This document shows positions 36,567 to 46,951 of a DNA stretch of 64,000 bases, one piece after another. The DNA comes from Sulfurisphaera javensis. GTDB taxonomy: Archaea > Thermoproteota > Thermoprotei_A > Sulfolobales > Sulfolobaceae. The stretch is from contig NZ_AP031322.1 in the NCBI RefSeq assembly GCF_041154675.1, positions 1,983,812 to 2,047,811 of the forward strand. The letters run 5' to 3'. The position numbers were made by a program, and so were the translations under genes. The notes under the pieces are model-generated. The model worked only from the letters and a program-made list of their open reading frames with translations. It did no database searches and was not told where the DNA came from. Position 1 is the stretch's first letter. The number at the start of each line of letters is the position of its first letter.

Positions 36567-38552
36567 CTCAGAAATTATATCTTTTACAAATTTTCCAGTT
36601 GACTTAGACCTATAAATTTTTTTCAAAATATCTTTTTCATCTAATTTTGTTCTTTCTTTCCAGGTGTTTAAGGCCTCTTTTAATTTAATTGTGGCTTCGT
36701 AATGATATTTACATAAATCACCGTATTCAGCCTCTAGGTCACAATACTTACATTTCTTATACTTGACCAATCCAAGAATTTTGGCTAATTTAATCCCTAT
36801 TTGATCCTTATATTTTTCATAATTTTCTAAGTACTTCTTAAGCGTGATAACCGTGTCTTCAACTACTTTGTCAACTGTCTCCTTACCATCTAATATACTA
36901 TTAAGCTTCTCTTCCATCTCAGCAGTAAGCTTAACACTAGTTAAATCTTTAAAATAATCTTTAAGGACTTCAACAACTACGATTCCTAAAGGAGTTGGAT
37001 AAATAGATCCTCTCTTTTGAAAAAGATATTTTCTATCAAATAAAGTTTCAATTATCCTACCTCTCGTAGCTTCTGTACCTAAGTTAAAACTCTCCATCCA
37101 TTTTAATAATTGTACTTTATTATATCGTTTAATATTAGGTTTTAAAACATCCATCTTCACTGATACAGACTCTATTTCCACTTCATCACCCCTTTTAACG
37201 TTAAGTAGTTCCTCGTCAGTTACATTATAATAAGGATAAAGTAGTAACCAGCCTCTAAATTGCACTTTTTGCCTTGTAATTTCTTCGTCTATGTTGGATT
37301 CTTTAAATGAAATTATAACTTTTTGACTTTTAATGATAGCGTCTTTTGATATACTAGCTAAAAATCTTCTCGTTATTAATTCTAGAAGTTTATATTGTTG
37401 GATAGGTAACTTTTCATTTATTCTATTTCCAGTAGGATAAATAGCTGGATGTGCTGGGTCATCTTTAGTCCCTTGTCTTACCACATATTCTCCTTTAGTT
37501 ATGCTTCTTGTTAATTCAACTAGATTCTTAAAAGATAAAGCTAAGCCATTAACTATACTATTTATATCAACTGATGAAGGAATCTTCTGGCTATTAGTTC
37601 TCGGATAACTTATTAATCCGTCTAAGTAGAGTTCCTCAGCTAATCTTTCCACATAATATGGTGAATAACCTAAGATCTTGCCTGCTTCAGCTTGTAAATC
37701 TCCTAAATTAAATGGTGAAGGTCTAGTTAAGGTTTTATCTTCTACTTTAACATCTTTCACAATTACTTTTGATTTCTTAATTTTATTTGCGAAATCTTGA
37801 GCATCAGACCTATTCTCAAAAGTTCTATCTAATGTTATGCTTATGATCTCTTTATCAATCTTAACCTTTACACTAACTTTATACATAGGTAATGGAACAT
37901 ATTCCTCACGTGAAATTTCATTATCGACTACATGAATTAACGTTGGACTTTGAACTCTACCAGCACTTAAAATAACTTTCTTTTTACTAACCGATTTTAC
38001 AGCTAACATTAATGCTCTGCTAACGTTAATTCCCCAAATCCAATCTACTTTATGCCTAGCTATTCCAGCATTAATCATGTTGTAATCTAATGGAGAGAGA
38101 TTTGAGTATGCTCTTTGAATATCTTGTTTAGTTAAAGCTGAAAATTTCATTCTTTTTGCTTTTCTTAGATCCCCAAAGAACTTTATTATCATATAACCTA
38201 TTACTGATCCTTCTATGTCATAATCACATGCATTTATATATTCAATAGCGTATTTAGACAAAGAACTTAATAAGTCATAGTATTTTTTTGTATATCTAGC
38301 TGATTCATCTATCTCCCAAAGAGGTTTCCAATCCATAGAAAAAACTGGAAAAGAGTTATTCCCATAAAGATTAAATAGATGACCAGCTGCGGGTGCTATA
38401 ACATTTATTTTACCTTTATATGTTACAACCCAGTAGTTTACTGAATACTTTCTACATGTTATTGGTCTTTCAGAAAGAGCTTCAGCTATTTTTCTTGCAG
38501 CTTTACTCTTTTCTGCAATTATAAGAATATAACTTTTCGGGGAACAATTCAT
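36558..38552 (-). CDS. topA: DNA topoisomerase IA (archaeal TopA/Topo III type)
   Basis: The 664-residue protein has an N-terminal Toprim domain with the acidic DYDIEG (110-115, DxDxEG), the IGYMIIK region, and catalytic Tyr316 in LISYPRTNSQ. A zinc-finger-like CKYCDLEAEYGDLCKYH lies near the C-terminus. It relaxes negative supercoils and decatenates DNA by single-strand passage. It has no helicase domain, so it is not reverse gyrase. The next gene downstream of its promoter region is rpoK, two bases from the topA start, so topA is probably co-transcribed with rpoK. Confidence 0.93.
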   Translation of the reverse strand: MNCSPKSYILIIAEKSKAARKIAEALSERPITCRKYSVNYWVVTYKGKINVIAPAAGHLFNLYGNNSFPVFSMDWKPLWEIDESARYTKKYYDLLSSLSKYAIEYINACDYDIEGSVIGYMIIKFFGDLRKAKRMKFSALTKQDIQRAYSNLSPLDYNMINAGIARHKVDWIWGINVSRALMLAVKSVSKKKVILSAGRVQSPTLIHVVDNEISREEYVPLPMYKVSVKVKIDKEIISITLDRTFENRSDAQDFANKIKKSKVIVKDVKVEDKTLTRPSPFNLGDLQAEAGKILGYSPYYVERLAEELYLDGLISYPRTNSQKIPSSVDINSIVNGLALSFKNLVELTRSITKGEYVVRQGTKDDPAHPAIYPTGNRINEKLPIQQYKLLELITRRFLASISKDAIIKSQKVIISFKESNIDEEITRQKVQFRGWLLLYPYYNVTDEELLNVKRGDEVEIESVSVKMDVLKPNIKRYNKVQLLKWMESFNLGTEATRGRIIETLFDRKYLFQKRGSIYPTPLGIVVVEVLKDYFKDLTSVKLTAEMEEKLNSILDGKETVDKVVEDTVITLKKYLENYEKYKDQIGIKLAKILGLVKYKKCKYCDLEAEYGDLCKYHYEATIKLKEALNTWKERTKLDEKDILKKIYRSKSTGKFVKDIISEMM

Positions 38553-38553
38553 A

Positions 38554-38814
38554 TTATTTGAACTCTACTTTCTTTACACTTACTAATTCAACTTTTCCAT
38601 TAGGATATACTCTCCTAACAGTAATAGGCAAAACTCCTCTTTTAAGTTCCTCTTCAGCTATACTTATTACATCATTAAAAGGTAAGTTGTTAGTATCAAT
38701 TAATGGAGATGCTCCCATTGCAAGTTGTAAAGCTCTAGCACTAACTATTCTAGCAATCTCATATTTAGTAAGCCTATTCTTCCAACTTTCTTCAAAAATC
38801 TTATTTATACTCAC
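38554..38814 (-). CDS. rpoK: DNA-directed RNA polymerase subunit Rpo6 (RpoK)
   Basis: This 86-residue homologue of Rpb6/omega has the conserved [25 protein letters not shown], which clamps the C-terminus of the largest RNA polymerase subunit. Its length is normal for archaeal Rpo6. It lies just upstream of topA (1-bp gap) on the minus strand, with the aminotransferase gene 31 bp further upstream. Confidence 0.95.
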   Translation of the reverse strand: MSINKIFEESWKNRLTKYEIARIVSARALQLAMGASPLIDTNNLPFNDVISIAEEELKRGVLPITVRRVYPNGKVELVSVKKVEFK

Positions 38815-38845
38815 AGTAAAACACTCCTAAAAGTTTTAAATAAGA

Positions 38846-39961
38846 TTAACTCCACTCTACTTCTTCTCTCAAAGGTTCAGGAAGTTTGCACTCTTCCGGT
38901 GGCCTATAATCATATTCTTTTCCTAATATTTTTGCAGTAGCTTGAAGCAATTTATTAACTGCCCTATCATCAACCACTCCTAGCAAACCTATTCTTATTA
39001 TTTTTTCTTTTAATTCTCCCATACCGCCAGAAATTTCTATGTTAAATTCTTTCAACTTTTTCCTAAAATCTGGAATTGGAGGAACTCCTGCTACTACTGT
39101 ATTAGAGAAGTTTGATTCGTTACCAAAAAGTGAAAATCCATATGAAGATAATACTTCTCTAACAAATCTTACACAAGCTTCATGCCTTCTCCATCTGTTC
39201 TCAATTCCTTCTATCTCAAGAAGTTCTGCAGCTCTTAAAGACGCATTAAACACTCCTACTGCTGGAGTAAATGGAGTTTCACCTTTATCCTGGAACTTTA
39301 GATGAAGAGAAATATCGAGATATGATGGAAGGTTTTCTGTTACTAATTCACTTATCCCATCTTTTGATAATGCAACAAATGCCATCCCAGGAACGGAGGC
39401 TAAGGCTTTTTGACTACCAGTAGCAATTGCATCAATCTTCCATTCATTTACTAAGATTTTATACGCAGCAAAACCAGAAACAGAATCTACTAGTATCTTT
39501 AGGCCCTTTCTCTTTACAACATTTACAACATCTTCTAAGTTTCTAAAAGCTACACCACCGCTTGTCTCATTATGAACAATAGCGACAGTTGTAGCATCTT
39601 TATTTTCATCAATAGCTTGCTTTATCTCTTCTAAAGAAAATGTGTTACCAACTGGTTTCTCATAAACTTTTACATTTGTTCCTCTCCTTTTCAATGAATC
39701 TACAAGTCTCCTTCCAAATTCACCATATGGAAAACTTATAACCTTTTCTCCTGGCTTAGTTAGAGAATATATCATTGATTCTACTGCTAATGTTCCAGAT
39801 CCAGTAAGTAAAGCTACTCTTGTAGAGCTAAAATGTTTATTCATTAATTTTTCTAGTCCAGTTACTATTTCTCTAAACCCTTCACTTCTATGATTAATTA
39901 CTAATGTAGAAGCTTCTCTTACACTTTTAGGTACTTCAACGGGGCCAGGAATTAATAACAT
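38846..39961 (-). CDS. Class V aminotransferase (serine-pyruvate / alanine-glyoxylate type), probably for serine synthesis
   Basis: This 371-residue PLP enzyme has the fold-type I pattern of the alanine-glyoxylate/serine-pyruvate aminotransferase group: [12 protein letters not shown] at the start, [10 protein letters not shown], and the Schiff-base Lys in [16 protein letters not shown]. It follows the phosphoglycerate dehydrogenase gene with one base between stop and start. That places it as the transaminase of serine formation (3-phosphohydroxypyruvate or hydroxypyruvate with an amino donor). Its real donor and substrate remain uncertain. Confidence 0.85.
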   Translation of the reverse strand: MLLIPGPVEVPKSVREASTLVINHRSEGFREIVTGLEKLMNKHFSSTRVALLTGSGTLAVESMIYSLTKPGEKVISFPYGEFGRRLVDSLKRRGTNVKVYEKPVGNTFSLEEIKQAIDENKDATTVAIVHNETSGGVAFRNLEDVVNVVKRKGLKILVDSVSGFAAYKILVNEWKIDAIATGSQKALASVPGMAFVALSKDGISELVTENLPSYLDISLHLKFQDKGETPFTPAVGVFNASLRAAELLEIEGIENRWRRHEACVRFVREVLSSYGFSLFGNESNFSNTVVAGVPPIPDFRKKLKEFNIEISGGMGELKEKIIRIGLLGVVDDRAVNKLLQATAKILGKEYDYRPPEECKLPEPLREEVEWS

Positions 39962-39962
39962 T

Positions 39963-40904
39963 TTAGATCATCCCTAACTCTTTCATTGCGTTAAGTAAGT
40001 TTTGAGTAGTCATTTCAGCAACTCTTTTTTGAGCCTCTTTTGTTTGAGCCCCTATATGTGTTGTAACTATAACTCTCTCATGTTTTAACAGTTCTAATTC
40101 CCATTCTTCTTTAGGTGGTTCGTTCCAAAATACATCAGTAGCGTAAGCATACACTTTTCCTTTTTTAATATAATCTAATAGGGCAAGACCATTAACAGCA
40201 ACTGCTCTACTAGTGTTAACAATAATTACATTATCCTTCATCATTTCAAATTGTGGATAATCAAGTATTGGTTTAGCGTTTTTGCCTACAGTAACATGAA
40301 GGCTAATAACATCAGAATTCTTAACTAACTCTTCTAAGCTAACCGCTTTTGCATTTATTTTCTCAGCTTTCTCCCTTATATCTACTATATCATATGCAAG
40401 AACTTTCATTCCCATTGCATTTGCTATTATTCCTACTTTAGTTCCTATTCTACCAAAACCTATTATTCCAATAGTTTTCTCAGCTAATTCTAACCCTTCA
40501 AGTTTTTTGAATATCCCTGATTTTGCTAGATTCATAGAAGTGTACATCTTTCTTGCAGCAGCTATCATTAGTCCTATAGTTAATTCTACAGCCGAATCCG
40601 TAGAAGCCCCAGGAGCGTAAACAACTCTTATCTTTCTTTTTTCAGCCTCTTCTGTATCTATATTGTCTAAACCAATACCAGCTCTTGCTATTATCTTTAG
40701 CTTTTTACCTCTTTCAATAACTTCTCTATCAACTTTTGTTCTACTTCTAACTACGATAATATCATAATCTTCTATAACTTTCAATAGTTCTTCTCTACTT
40801 ATTTCTGGTTGATAGTCAACTTGTACTCCTTTATCTTTCAAGCTTTTTATCAAGATCTCATCTATGGGGTCCGTAATTAAGACTTTTATAGTATATACGG
40901 CCAT
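39963..40904 (-). CDS. serA: D-3-phosphoglycerate dehydrogenase
   Basis: This 313-residue NAD-dependent 2-hydroxyacid dehydrogenase lacks the ACT regulatory domain seen in bacterial SerA. It has [10 protein letters not shown], the NAD motif [14 protein letters not shown], catalytic Arg in VNTSRAVAV, Glu in DVFWNEPP and His in [13 protein letters not shown]. It oxidises 3-phosphoglycerate as the first step of serine synthesis and pairs with the transaminase gene just downstream. Short ACT-less forms are the norm in Sulfolobales. Confidence 0.88.
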   Translation of the reverse strand: MAVYTIKVLITDPIDEILIKSLKDKGVQVDYQPEISREELLKVIEDYDIIVVRSRTKVDREVIERGKKLKIIARAGIGLDNIDTEEAEKRKIRVVYAPGASTDSAVELTIGLMIAAARKMYTSMNLAKSGIFKKLEGLELAEKTIGIIGFGRIGTKVGIIANAMGMKVLAYDIVDIREKAEKINAKAVSLEELVKNSDVISLHVTVGKNAKPILDYPQFEMMKDNVIIVNTSRAVAVNGLALLDYIKKGKVYAYATDVFWNEPPKEEWELELLKHERVIVTTHIGAQTKEAQKRVAEMTTQNLLNAMKELGMI

Positions 40905-40948
40905 ACATAGAACACCCCTTTAAAAATTATGAAATTTAAGAAGTTAAC

Positions 40949-41047
40949 ATGAGATTGATGATGAGAAGAAGAAGGAGAAGAAGTTATAAGAATAAGGAAT
41001 TCTTAACTTTTCCAAAGTTTCTAGCATTTTATTTGTATTCATTTTAA
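40949..41047 (+). CDS. Possible 32-residue Arg-rich small protein
   Basis: A short frame from ATG 40949 reads 32 residues with a run of Arg near the start (MRLMMRRRRRRRSYKN) and a hydrophobic, aromatic end. A TATA-like CTTTAAAAAT (40918-40927) sits about 27 bp before the ATG, the ideal distance for a leaderless transcript, and it is divergent from serA. No family is recognised and the length is close to what chance allows, so it is offered as a candidate only. It shows no relation I can confirm to L41e-like ribosomal peptides. Confidence 0.3.
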   Translation: MRLMMRRRRRRSYKNKEFLTFPKFLAFYLYSF

Positions 41048-41089
41048 CCCATGATAACCATTTGTTACTCATTTTTATATTTTTTTATT

Positions 41090-41704
41090 CTACTTTACGA
41101 TTGTATTAGTTTGTTTAAAAAATATATACAAATCGAGCAATCCCACTTGAATATTTAAATTAGAACTAATTGACTTAAGTAGACTCTCTGCTAAATAATA
41201 ATCCTTTGGTTTTTTAATTTTTAAACTAGTAGTTCCAATTTCGTTTAAGAACTTTAATATATGTCTATCTATTATAGCGAGATCAAAATAACCTACATTT
41301 CTCAAAAAATGACTAGATTCTTTCAAACCTAAACCGTTTATATTATTATAAAGAAAATCTCTAGCCTCTTCTTGTGAATAATCTGCTATTGGTTTTATTT
41401 TTAATTTAATATATCCATAATACTTTTTTATCTCTGCTATGTATTTTGCTTTCAAATTATAGAATCTATATCCGCTTTCTTTTAATCTTTTAGCAATCTG
41501 TTTCTCTTCTAAAAATAAGATGTCGTCTAATAAATAATTAAGAGCTTTGTATGCTGATATAAAAGAACTATTTGCTGTCAAAATACATAAAATTAATTCT
41601 CTAAACCAAACTTCCTCTCCAGCTCTGTTATTTAATCTAAACTCTTCTGCTCTTTCTAGCACTCTTGCTCTTAGCTTTGGATTTTTTACTAGATCTCTTA
41701 GCAC
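41090..41704 (-). CDS. ogg: 8-oxoguanine DNA glycosylase/AP lyase, archaeal Ogg2 type
   Basis: This 204-residue helix-hairpin-helix glycosylase matches archaeal Ogg2. Blocks include [22 protein letters not shown] at the start, [14 protein letters not shown], the hairpin [17 protein letters not shown] with catalytic Lys, and the catalytic Asp in [11 protein letters not shown]. It removes oxidised guanine and nicks the abasic site. A longer reading to 41767 adds only Lys/Arg-rich residues that are the upstream gene in another frame. GTG 41704 gives the family's N-terminus (V/M-LRDLV). The overlap with the upstream gene is 68 bp. Confidence 0.85.
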   Translation of the reverse strand: MLRDLVKNPKLRARVLERAEEFRLNNRAGEEVWFRELILCILTANSSFISAYKALNYLLDDILFLEEKQIAKRLKESGYRFYNLKAKYIAEIKKYYGYIKLKIKPIADYSQEEARDFLYNNINGLGLKESSHFLRNVGYFDLAIIDRHILKFLNEIGTTSLKIKKPKDYYLAESLLKSISSNLNIQVGLLDLYIFFKQTNTIVK

Positions 41705-42164
41705 TTTTCTTCTTCCTCTTCGCCTTTTTAACTTTTTCTTTCTTAGGTTTACTTCCACTAAATTCATCTTTTAGAACTACTTTTGTAAAACCTTCATCAA
41801 ATTCTAAAATAGCAAAAGGCTTATCAAATGAATCAGTGATATCAAATCCCACTAATATATAATCCTTATCAAAGAACGTTAGCCAATTTACTTGTATTTG
41901 TTCAGCATTTTCAAGAGAAATAGGGATTCCAATTCTTAATAATTTCAATGGTTTAGGTAATATATATTGCGAAGTAACTCCTTTAATAAGTAAAGGAGTA
42001 GAATTATGAACATAAGCTATTCCTTCTTTTAATGAAATATTATCTAGTTCTTCATCCGAATTTATTTCTATTTGTTCCTCTTTACTCTTTTTAACCTTAA
42101 TACCTATAATACCGGGATAAAGTTGAACATTTTCTCCGTTAAAATATTCAACGATAGCCTTCAA
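41637..42164 (-). CDS. Unknown protein with a Lys/Arg-rich C-terminal tail
   Basis: The 175-residue product has a beta-rich N-terminal part of about 130 residues followed by a tail of some 40 residues, mostly Lys, Arg and Ser ([20 protein letters not shown]). Such tails bind nucleic acid non-specifically. The start is TTG 42164; no Shine-Dalgarno is obvious. The tail-coding DNA doubles as the start of ogg in another frame, so the two genes are tightly linked, perhaps in one transcript. No family recognised; a DNA-associated function is inferred from the tail and neighbour. Confidence 0.6.
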   Translation of the reverse strand: MKAIVEYFNGENVQLYPGIIGIKVKKSKEEQIEINSDEELDNISLKEGIAYVHNSTPLLIKGVTSQYILPKPLKLLRIGIPISLENAEQIQVNWLTFFDKDYILVGFDITDSFDKPFAILEFDEGFTKVVLKDEFSGSKPKKEKVKKAKRKKKSAKRSSKKSKAKSKSARKSRRV

Positions 42165-42276
42165 TTTTTCCCATATATTATAACTCTGAGAAACTAATTA
42201 AATTCACTTTATGAAAGCCAAAGTATAACACAATCCTCACGTTAAATATAAATATTTCATAGTGTCACTTTTAACC

Positions 42277-42495
42277 ATGAGTATTAAAATAAGAGGCTCT
42301 AACGCTTACGGACATAGTGGATGGTTCACAGTATATTGTAGGATATGTAATAGAAAATTAAAAATAGGGACTGATTTAGTTTACAAATGTCCTAAATGCG
42401 AAAAGAAGTATAATGCCTACTTCTGTGAGGCAGATGCTAGAGGATTAAAATGGAAATGCCCATATTGTAACACAGAACTAGTGCCAGTAATATGA
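42277..42495 (+). CDS. Small zinc-ribbon protein, unknown function
   Basis: The product has 72 residues from ATG 42277, an upstream GTG 42262 being less likely. It has three CxxC pairs (YCRICNRK, KCPKCEKK, KCPYCNTE) and a further Cys, enough for one or two zinc sites. The TATA-like AAATATAAATA about 30 bp upstream supports a near-leaderless start. The stop overlaps the next gene by ATGA. No catalytic domain; small zinc ribbons of this size often bind RNA polymerase, ribosomes or nucleic acids. Confidence 0.65.
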   Translation: MSIKIRGSNAYGHSGWFTVYCRICNRKLKIGTDLVYKCPKCEKKYNAYFCEADARGLKWKCPYCNTELVPVI

Positions 42496-42803
42496 ATATA
42501 AAGAAATTTTTTGTAAATAATAAGCAAATTGCTATAATAAATGATTCCATTGTATATTTAGATACTGATAAGATAGTTGATGGAACAGAAATAGTAAAGA
42601 GATTAAGTTTTATTAATGATAAAATAGCTTATTTAGATTTTGATTACTCAACTCAAGACTTCTCTCTTAAAAAGCTTGTATTTTGCAAAACAAGACTTCA
42701 TATATATCTATGTAATGTATTAATAGAGTTAAAAAACCAAGCCTTAACACCAGAAGAAATTTACAATAAGTTAGAGGAGGTATTAGATAAGGTCATAACA
42801 TAA
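42492..42803 (+). CDS. Hypothetical protein coupled to the zinc ribbon
   Basis: The product has 103 residues, soluble and mixed alpha/beta, with a C-terminal helix (TPEEIYNKLEEVLDKVIT). The ATG is in an ATGA overlap with the zinc-ribbon gene, so the two may function together. Its 3' end runs 43 bp into the convergent gene on the other strand. No known family is evident. Confidence in its reality comes from coupling and normal composition. Confidence 0.5.
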   Translation: MNIKKFFVNNKQIAIINDSIVYLDTDKIVDGTEIVKRLSFINDKIAYLDFDYSTQDFSLKKLVFCKTRLHIYLCNVLIELKNQALTPEEIYNKLEEVLDKVIT

Positions 42804-43084
42804 CCTTCTTGTCGAAGTTTTCTATTAACCTTATCTACAATCTGAGTAAGTAATTGAGCATCTAAGGACTCAAATCTTATATAAACATTAAGTTGTTTCG
42901 TCTCATTGAATGCTGTGTAAATTATGATGAGAGAATCTTTTGATGGAGCGCATATTATTGTAGCACCAGCCTTAATAGGATTACAAAAATCTACTAGTTC
43001 TTTTTCTAAAAGATCTACTACATAAGGTAATCTTGAGAGCTTTAAAGGATCAGAAGATAAGAGAATAAATTCTACTCTAAACAT
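42761..43084 (-). CDS. Hypothetical protein (Sulfolobales-type)
   Basis: The 107-residue soluble protein has a likely ferredoxin-like alternation (strand-helix-strand): [13 protein letters not shown] at the start, KSRLPYVVDLLEKEL-like helix, then IICAPSKDSLIIIYTAF. Its ATG follows the upstream gene by a one-base overlap and its end overlaps the opposing gene by 43 bp. I do not recognise the family. It belongs to a three-gene minus-strand run with a geranylgeranyl-reductase-like flavoprotein. Confidence 0.55.
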   Translation of the reverse strand: MFRVEFILLSSDPLKLSRLPYVVDLLEKELVDFCNPIKAGATIICAPSKDSLIIIYTAFNETKQLNVYIRFESLDAQLLTQIVDKVNRKLRQEGYVMTLSNTSSNLL

Positions 43085-43473
43085 TATTTCACCTCTTTAA
43101 GATTTATTTTCTTAACTGGAATGTTAAGCTTATCAAAGATTTTCTTTACGATCTCTGAATAATTTTTGTCTCCTTTAATTAATTTCAATTTTAATTTCCT
43201 ATAATTCATTATAAGCTTTGGTTCTCCACCTGAGTAAACTATCACTTTTCCTTTCACTTTATTTTGGAGGTTCTTTATTAAGTAGATATAGACAAATGTT
43301 TTATCATTAGGTAAATCTATTATTCCGGCCTCTCCAACTTTATATATTCCATTAACTTTTCTTACTTTTGTTGGTTTATACTCGTAAATATTGTTATTAT
43401 CTACAACAAAAATTAGCGTCCTTATAGCATGTTTTCCACTTTTACTTTTGCTATTTTCTAAGTAAACTTCCAT
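43084..43473 (-). CDS. Hypothetical protein overlapping a flavoprotein gene
   Basis: This 129-residue, basic, beta-rich soluble protein has no known motif. It overlaps the flavoprotein gene upstream by 23 bp and the next gene downstream by one base, so the three are probably translated together. The C-terminal helix is Lys-rich ([17 protein letters not shown]). It could be an accessory of the flavoprotein, but nothing in the sequence proves that. Confidence 0.5.
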   Translation of the reverse strand: MEVYLENSKSKSGKHAIRTLIFVVDNNNIYEYKPTKVRKVNGIYKVGEAGIIDLPNDKTFVYIYLIKNLQNKVKGKVIVYSGGEPKLIMNYRKLKLKLIKGDKNYSEIVKKIFDKLNIPVKKINLKEVK

Positions 43474-44431
43474 TTTTTATCGACCTAACTGATTCTAATA
43501 AGCCATCAATTGTTATTTTATCTTCAAGATACGCATCTATAAGTATATCGTTTCTAAAAAGTAATCTTAAGAGAGATCTTCTTAGAGGGAGAGAGGAATA
43601 TTTATATAGCTCTAGTAATTTATGCTGAATATTTATACCATTATACATTTTTTTTAATTTTTCATCAATAAATTCATCAAATTGCTTCTCCTTGTAAATT
43701 GCCTCAAAAGCTGTTTCTGCTGAAATAGCTGAAGGTCTTATCCCTTCACCACTTAAAGGAAATACTAATCCTCTAGCTTCTCCTATTCTATATTTTTTAT
43801 CCTTAACTGGAGAGACAGAAATTGGTGCTCCTCTAATATCCAATATTAGAGCGTCAGAATACTTCTCTTTAATGTAGTTCAGTAGTAGCTCTTTTGAGTT
43901 TTTGTATTCTAAAAACCCTGCCCCTATATTTAATATCCCTTCTTCGCTCGGAAATATCCAATAAAATCCAGTATATCTAGTGTCAAACTCGAATATTGCA
44001 ATATCATCAAATTTACTAGTTTTTACTAAAGCCCTTGTTGTGTAAACTACATTTCTGTCCATATCATATGGACCTTTAGCATCAATTACCATATCAAACT
44101 CGTTTTTATTAAAAAAAGAAATGTGAGAAACACCTACTTTTTCTCGCATCTGGTTTATCCATTTCCATTTATCTATTACTAACCACTTTGTATTTCTATA
44201 TTCAATATCATGAACAAGTTTCCTATCTAAGTAGAACGCAAATCTCTTTATATTAAATTTTATTTCCCATGGTACGGGAGGATTATAAACGTTAGGTACA
44301 ATATCACCACAAGGTTTAACGTAGTTTTCTCTAATGTCGAAAAGTTTTACATCATAATTAGTTCTAGTCTTTATCAAATATGATAATAATGCCCCTGATA
44401 CTCCTCCCCCTAGAATTGCTATTTTTGTCAT
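43451..44431 (-). CDS. Geranylgeranyl-reductase-family FAD protein
   Basis: The 326-residue flavoprotein starts with the FAD motif [16 protein letters not shown] (GxGxxG type). It has the PCGDIVPN segment typical of geranylgeranyl reductases (CGxG region) and the late FAD motif [29 protein letters not shown]. Family members saturate isoprenoid chains of archaeal lipids or quinone tails. It is shorter than the main lipid enzyme (about 450 residues), so the substrate may be a quinone side chain or another isoprenoid. It heads a minus-strand run with two unknown genes and is divergent from valS. Confidence 0.78.
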   Translation of the reverse strand: MTKIAILGGGVSGALLSYLIKTRTNYDVKLFDIRENYVKPCGDIVPNVYNPPVPWEIKFNIKRFAFYLDRKLVHDIEYRNTKWLVIDKWKWINQMREKVGVSHISFFNKNEFDMVIDAKGPYDMDRNVVYTTRALVKTSKFDDIAIFEFDTRYTGFYWIFPSEEGILNIGAGFLEYKNSKELLLNYIKEKYSDALILDIRGAPISVSPVKDKKYRIGEARGLVFPLSGEGIRPSAISAETAFEAIYKEKQFDEFIDEKLKKMYNGINIQHKLLELYKYSSLPLRRSLLRLLFRNDILIDAYLEDKITIDGLLESVRSIKNGSLLRK

Positions 44432-44485
44432 TTTAAATGCTTTTTAAAGTAGCTCCTTATAAATTAGTGTTAAGGTGAGTAGTTA

Positions 44486-46915
44486 TTGTTATCCCAAGAG
44501 GAAATCAATAAGAAATTAGAGGAATGGCCTAAGCATTATGACCCAAAAGAAATAGAATTAAAATGGCAAAAAATTTGGCTTTCAAAAGAATATTGGGAGG
44601 AAGTATTTAGATTTAAGGATGAAGATGATAAATCTCCCGTATTCATTATAGATACACCACCACCTTTTACTAGCGGAGAACTACATATGGGTCATGCTTA
44701 TTGGGTTACTATTGCGGATACTATTGGTAGATTTAAAAGATTACAAGGATATAATGTACTTTTGCCTCAAGGATGGGATACTCAAGGGTTACCTACAGAA
44801 CTAAAAGTTCAGTATAGACTCAAAGTACCCAAAGAGAACAGAGAACTGTTTTTGAAAAAATGCATTGAATGGACTGATGAAATGATAAGAAAAATGAGAG
44901 AAGCTATGATAAGATTAGGTTATAGACCAGAATGGGAGCGCTATGAATATAGAACTTATGAACACAATTACAGAAAAATAATACAGAAAAGTTTGCTTGA
45001 AATGCATAGAATGGGATTGATAGAAATGAGAGAAGGACCAGTTTACTGGTGCCCTAAATGTGAAACAGCATTGGCACAAAGTGAAGTTGGTTATTTAGAA
45101 AAAGACGGAATCTTAGCTTACATTAAATTCCCCTTAAAGGATGGTGGAGAAATTATTATTGCGACAACAAGGCCAGAACTTTTAGCAGCCACACAAGCTG
45201 TAGCTGTTCACCCAGAAGATGAAAGATATAAGAGCCTTGTAGGTAAAATAGCAATTGTTCCTATCTTTAATAAAGAAGTAAAGATAATAGCTGATGAGGC
45301 AGTAGAGAAAGATTTTGGAACTGGAGCAGTTATGATAAGTACTTACGGTGATCCTCAAGATATTAAGTGGCAATTAAAATATAATTTGCCTACTACTGAA
45401 TTAGTAGATGAGAAGGGCAAAATAAAGAACACTAACGGTATTTTAGATGGTTTAAAAATAGAAGAAGCTAGAAAGAAAATGATTGAATTACTTAAAGAAA
45501 AAGGATTCTTAGTTAAAGTAGAACAATTCAAACACAATGTTTTATCACATACAGAAAGGAGTGATTGCCTTTCACCAATCGAGTTCTTAGTAAAGAAACA
45601 AATATTTATAAGAACCTTGCAATTCAAGGATAAATTATTAGAAGAATATAAGAAAATGAAGTTTATACCTTCAAGAATGGCTTATTATCTAGAAGATTGG
45701 ATAAAAAGCTTAGAATGGGACTGGAATATTAGCAGACAGAGAGTTTATGGTACACCTCTACCATTCTGGTATTGTGATAATAATCATCTCATTCCTGCTA
45801 AAGAAGAGGATTTACCAATAGATCCAACTAAGGCTAAACCACCTTATGATAAATGTCCCTATTGTGGCTTACCATTAAAACCAGTTACCGATGTAGCTGA
45901 TGTCTGGATAGACTCGAGCGTAACTGTAATCTATCTAACTGGATTTTACACTGATAAGAAGAAATTTGAAAAGACTTTCCCTGCCTCATTGAGATTACAA
46001 GGAACAGATATAATAAGAACATGGTTATTTTACACCTTCTTTAGAACGTTAATTCTTACTGGCAATATTCCATTCAAGGAAGTTCTAGTTAACGGTCAAG
46101 TTCTGGGTCCAGATGGTACTAGAATGAGTAAAAGTAAGGGAAATGTAGTGAATCCATTAGATAGAATTGATGAATTTGGAGCAGATTCAATAAGACTTAC
46201 TTTGTTAGACGCTAGGATAGGAGACGACTTTCCATTTAAGTGGGAAACAGTAAGAGGTAAAAAGTTACTTCTACAAAAATTATGGAATGCTGGTAGACTG
46301 TCTTATCCGTTCATAGGAAAGAAGAAGTTCGAAAAACCCACCCAACTCCATCCTATTGATAAATGGATATTGCAAGAGCATAAGAGATTTATTAAAAAAG
46401 CTATTGAAGCTTATAATGAATATAATTTCTATGAGGTAGTTGAATCATTATATTCATATTTCTGGGAAACTATAGCAGACGAATATCTTGAACTAATTAA
46501 ACATAGGCTCTTCGCAGAAGATACCTCAGCTTTATACACATTAAGCAGAATATTCAAGGATTTACTTATAGTACTACACCCGATAGCTCCCCACATTACA
46601 GAAGAAATGTACAGCAGACTATTTGGAGATAAAATCTCAATTCTCTTAGAAGGTTTACCTAATGTGAATGATATTGAAGAAGATATTAACATAGACACTT
46701 TAGGAAAGTATATTAAGGCTACTACATCTGCCATAAGAACTTTAAAGATCCAAAATAGAATACCTATACCAGTGACAATTAATGTTAAACTTATCGGACC
46801 AAAAAATTACATAGAGACTATAAAAAACGTTGAAGATGACATAAAGAAAACGTTGAAGATTGACAAGGTGATGTATGAGGAAGGACAAGAAATAAAAGCA
46901 GAATTATTAAAATAG
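44486..46915 (+). CDS. valS: Valyl-tRNA synthetase
   Basis: This 809-residue class Ia synthetase has the HIGH motif as HMGH (67-70, [11 protein letters not shown]) and KMSKS as RMSKS ([13 protein letters not shown]). It has the archaeal ValS sequence [12 protein letters not shown]1 editing-domain residues [16 protein letters not shown], and zinc-binding pairs (WCPKCE and KCPYCG). The TTG start at 44486 is preceded by AAGGTGAG, a good ribosome-binding site. It attaches valine to tRNA-Val. Length and domain order are normal. Confidence 0.93.
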   Translation: MLSQEEINKKLEEWPKHYDPKEIELKWQKIWLSKEYWEEVFRFKDEDDKSPVFIIDTPPPFTSGELHMGHAYWVTIADTIGRFKRLQGYNVLLPQGWDTQGLPTELKVQYRLKVPKENRELFLKKCIEWTDEMIRKMREAMIRLGYRPEWERYEYRTYEHNYRKIIQKSLLEMHRMGLIEMREGPVYWCPKCETALAQSEVGYLEKDGILAYIKFPLKDGGEIIIATTRPELLAATQAVAVHPEDERYKSLVGKIAIVPIFNKEVKIIADEAVEKDFGTGAVMISTYGDPQDIKWQLKYNLPTTELVDEKGKIKNTNGILDGLKIEEARKKMIELLKEKGFLVKVEQFKHNVLSHTERSDCLSPIEFLVKKQIFIRTLQFKDKLLEEYKKMKFIPSRMAYYLEDWIKSLEWDWNISRQRVYGTPLPFWYCDNNHLIPAKEEDLPIDPTKAKPPYDKCPYCGLPLKPVTDVADVWIDSSVTVIYLTGFYTDKKKFEKTFPASLRLQGTDIIRTWLFYTFFRTLILTGNIPFKEVLVNGQVLGPDGTRMSKSKGNVVNPLDRIDEFGADSIRLTLLDARIGDDFPFKWETVRGKKLLLQKLWNAGRLSYPFIGKKKFEKPTQLHPIDKWILQEHKRFIKKAIEAYNEYNFYEVVESLYSYFWETIADEYLELIKHRLFAEDTSALYTLSRIFKDLLIVLHPIAPHITEEMYSRLFGDKISILLEGLPNVNDIEEDINIDTLGKYIKATTSAIRTLKIQNRIPIPVTINVKLIGPKNYIETIKNVEDDIKKTLKIDKVMYEEGQEIKAELLK

Positions 46916-46951
46916 TTCAGCCCATGGGAGTTCCGTTCATCTTTCACACTA

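Noticed and set aside
41665-41862. Leu/Phe-rich plus-strand frame near ogg
   Set aside because: Antisense of the Lys/Arg-rich tail; hydrophobic only because AAG/AAA read backwards gives CTT/TTT.
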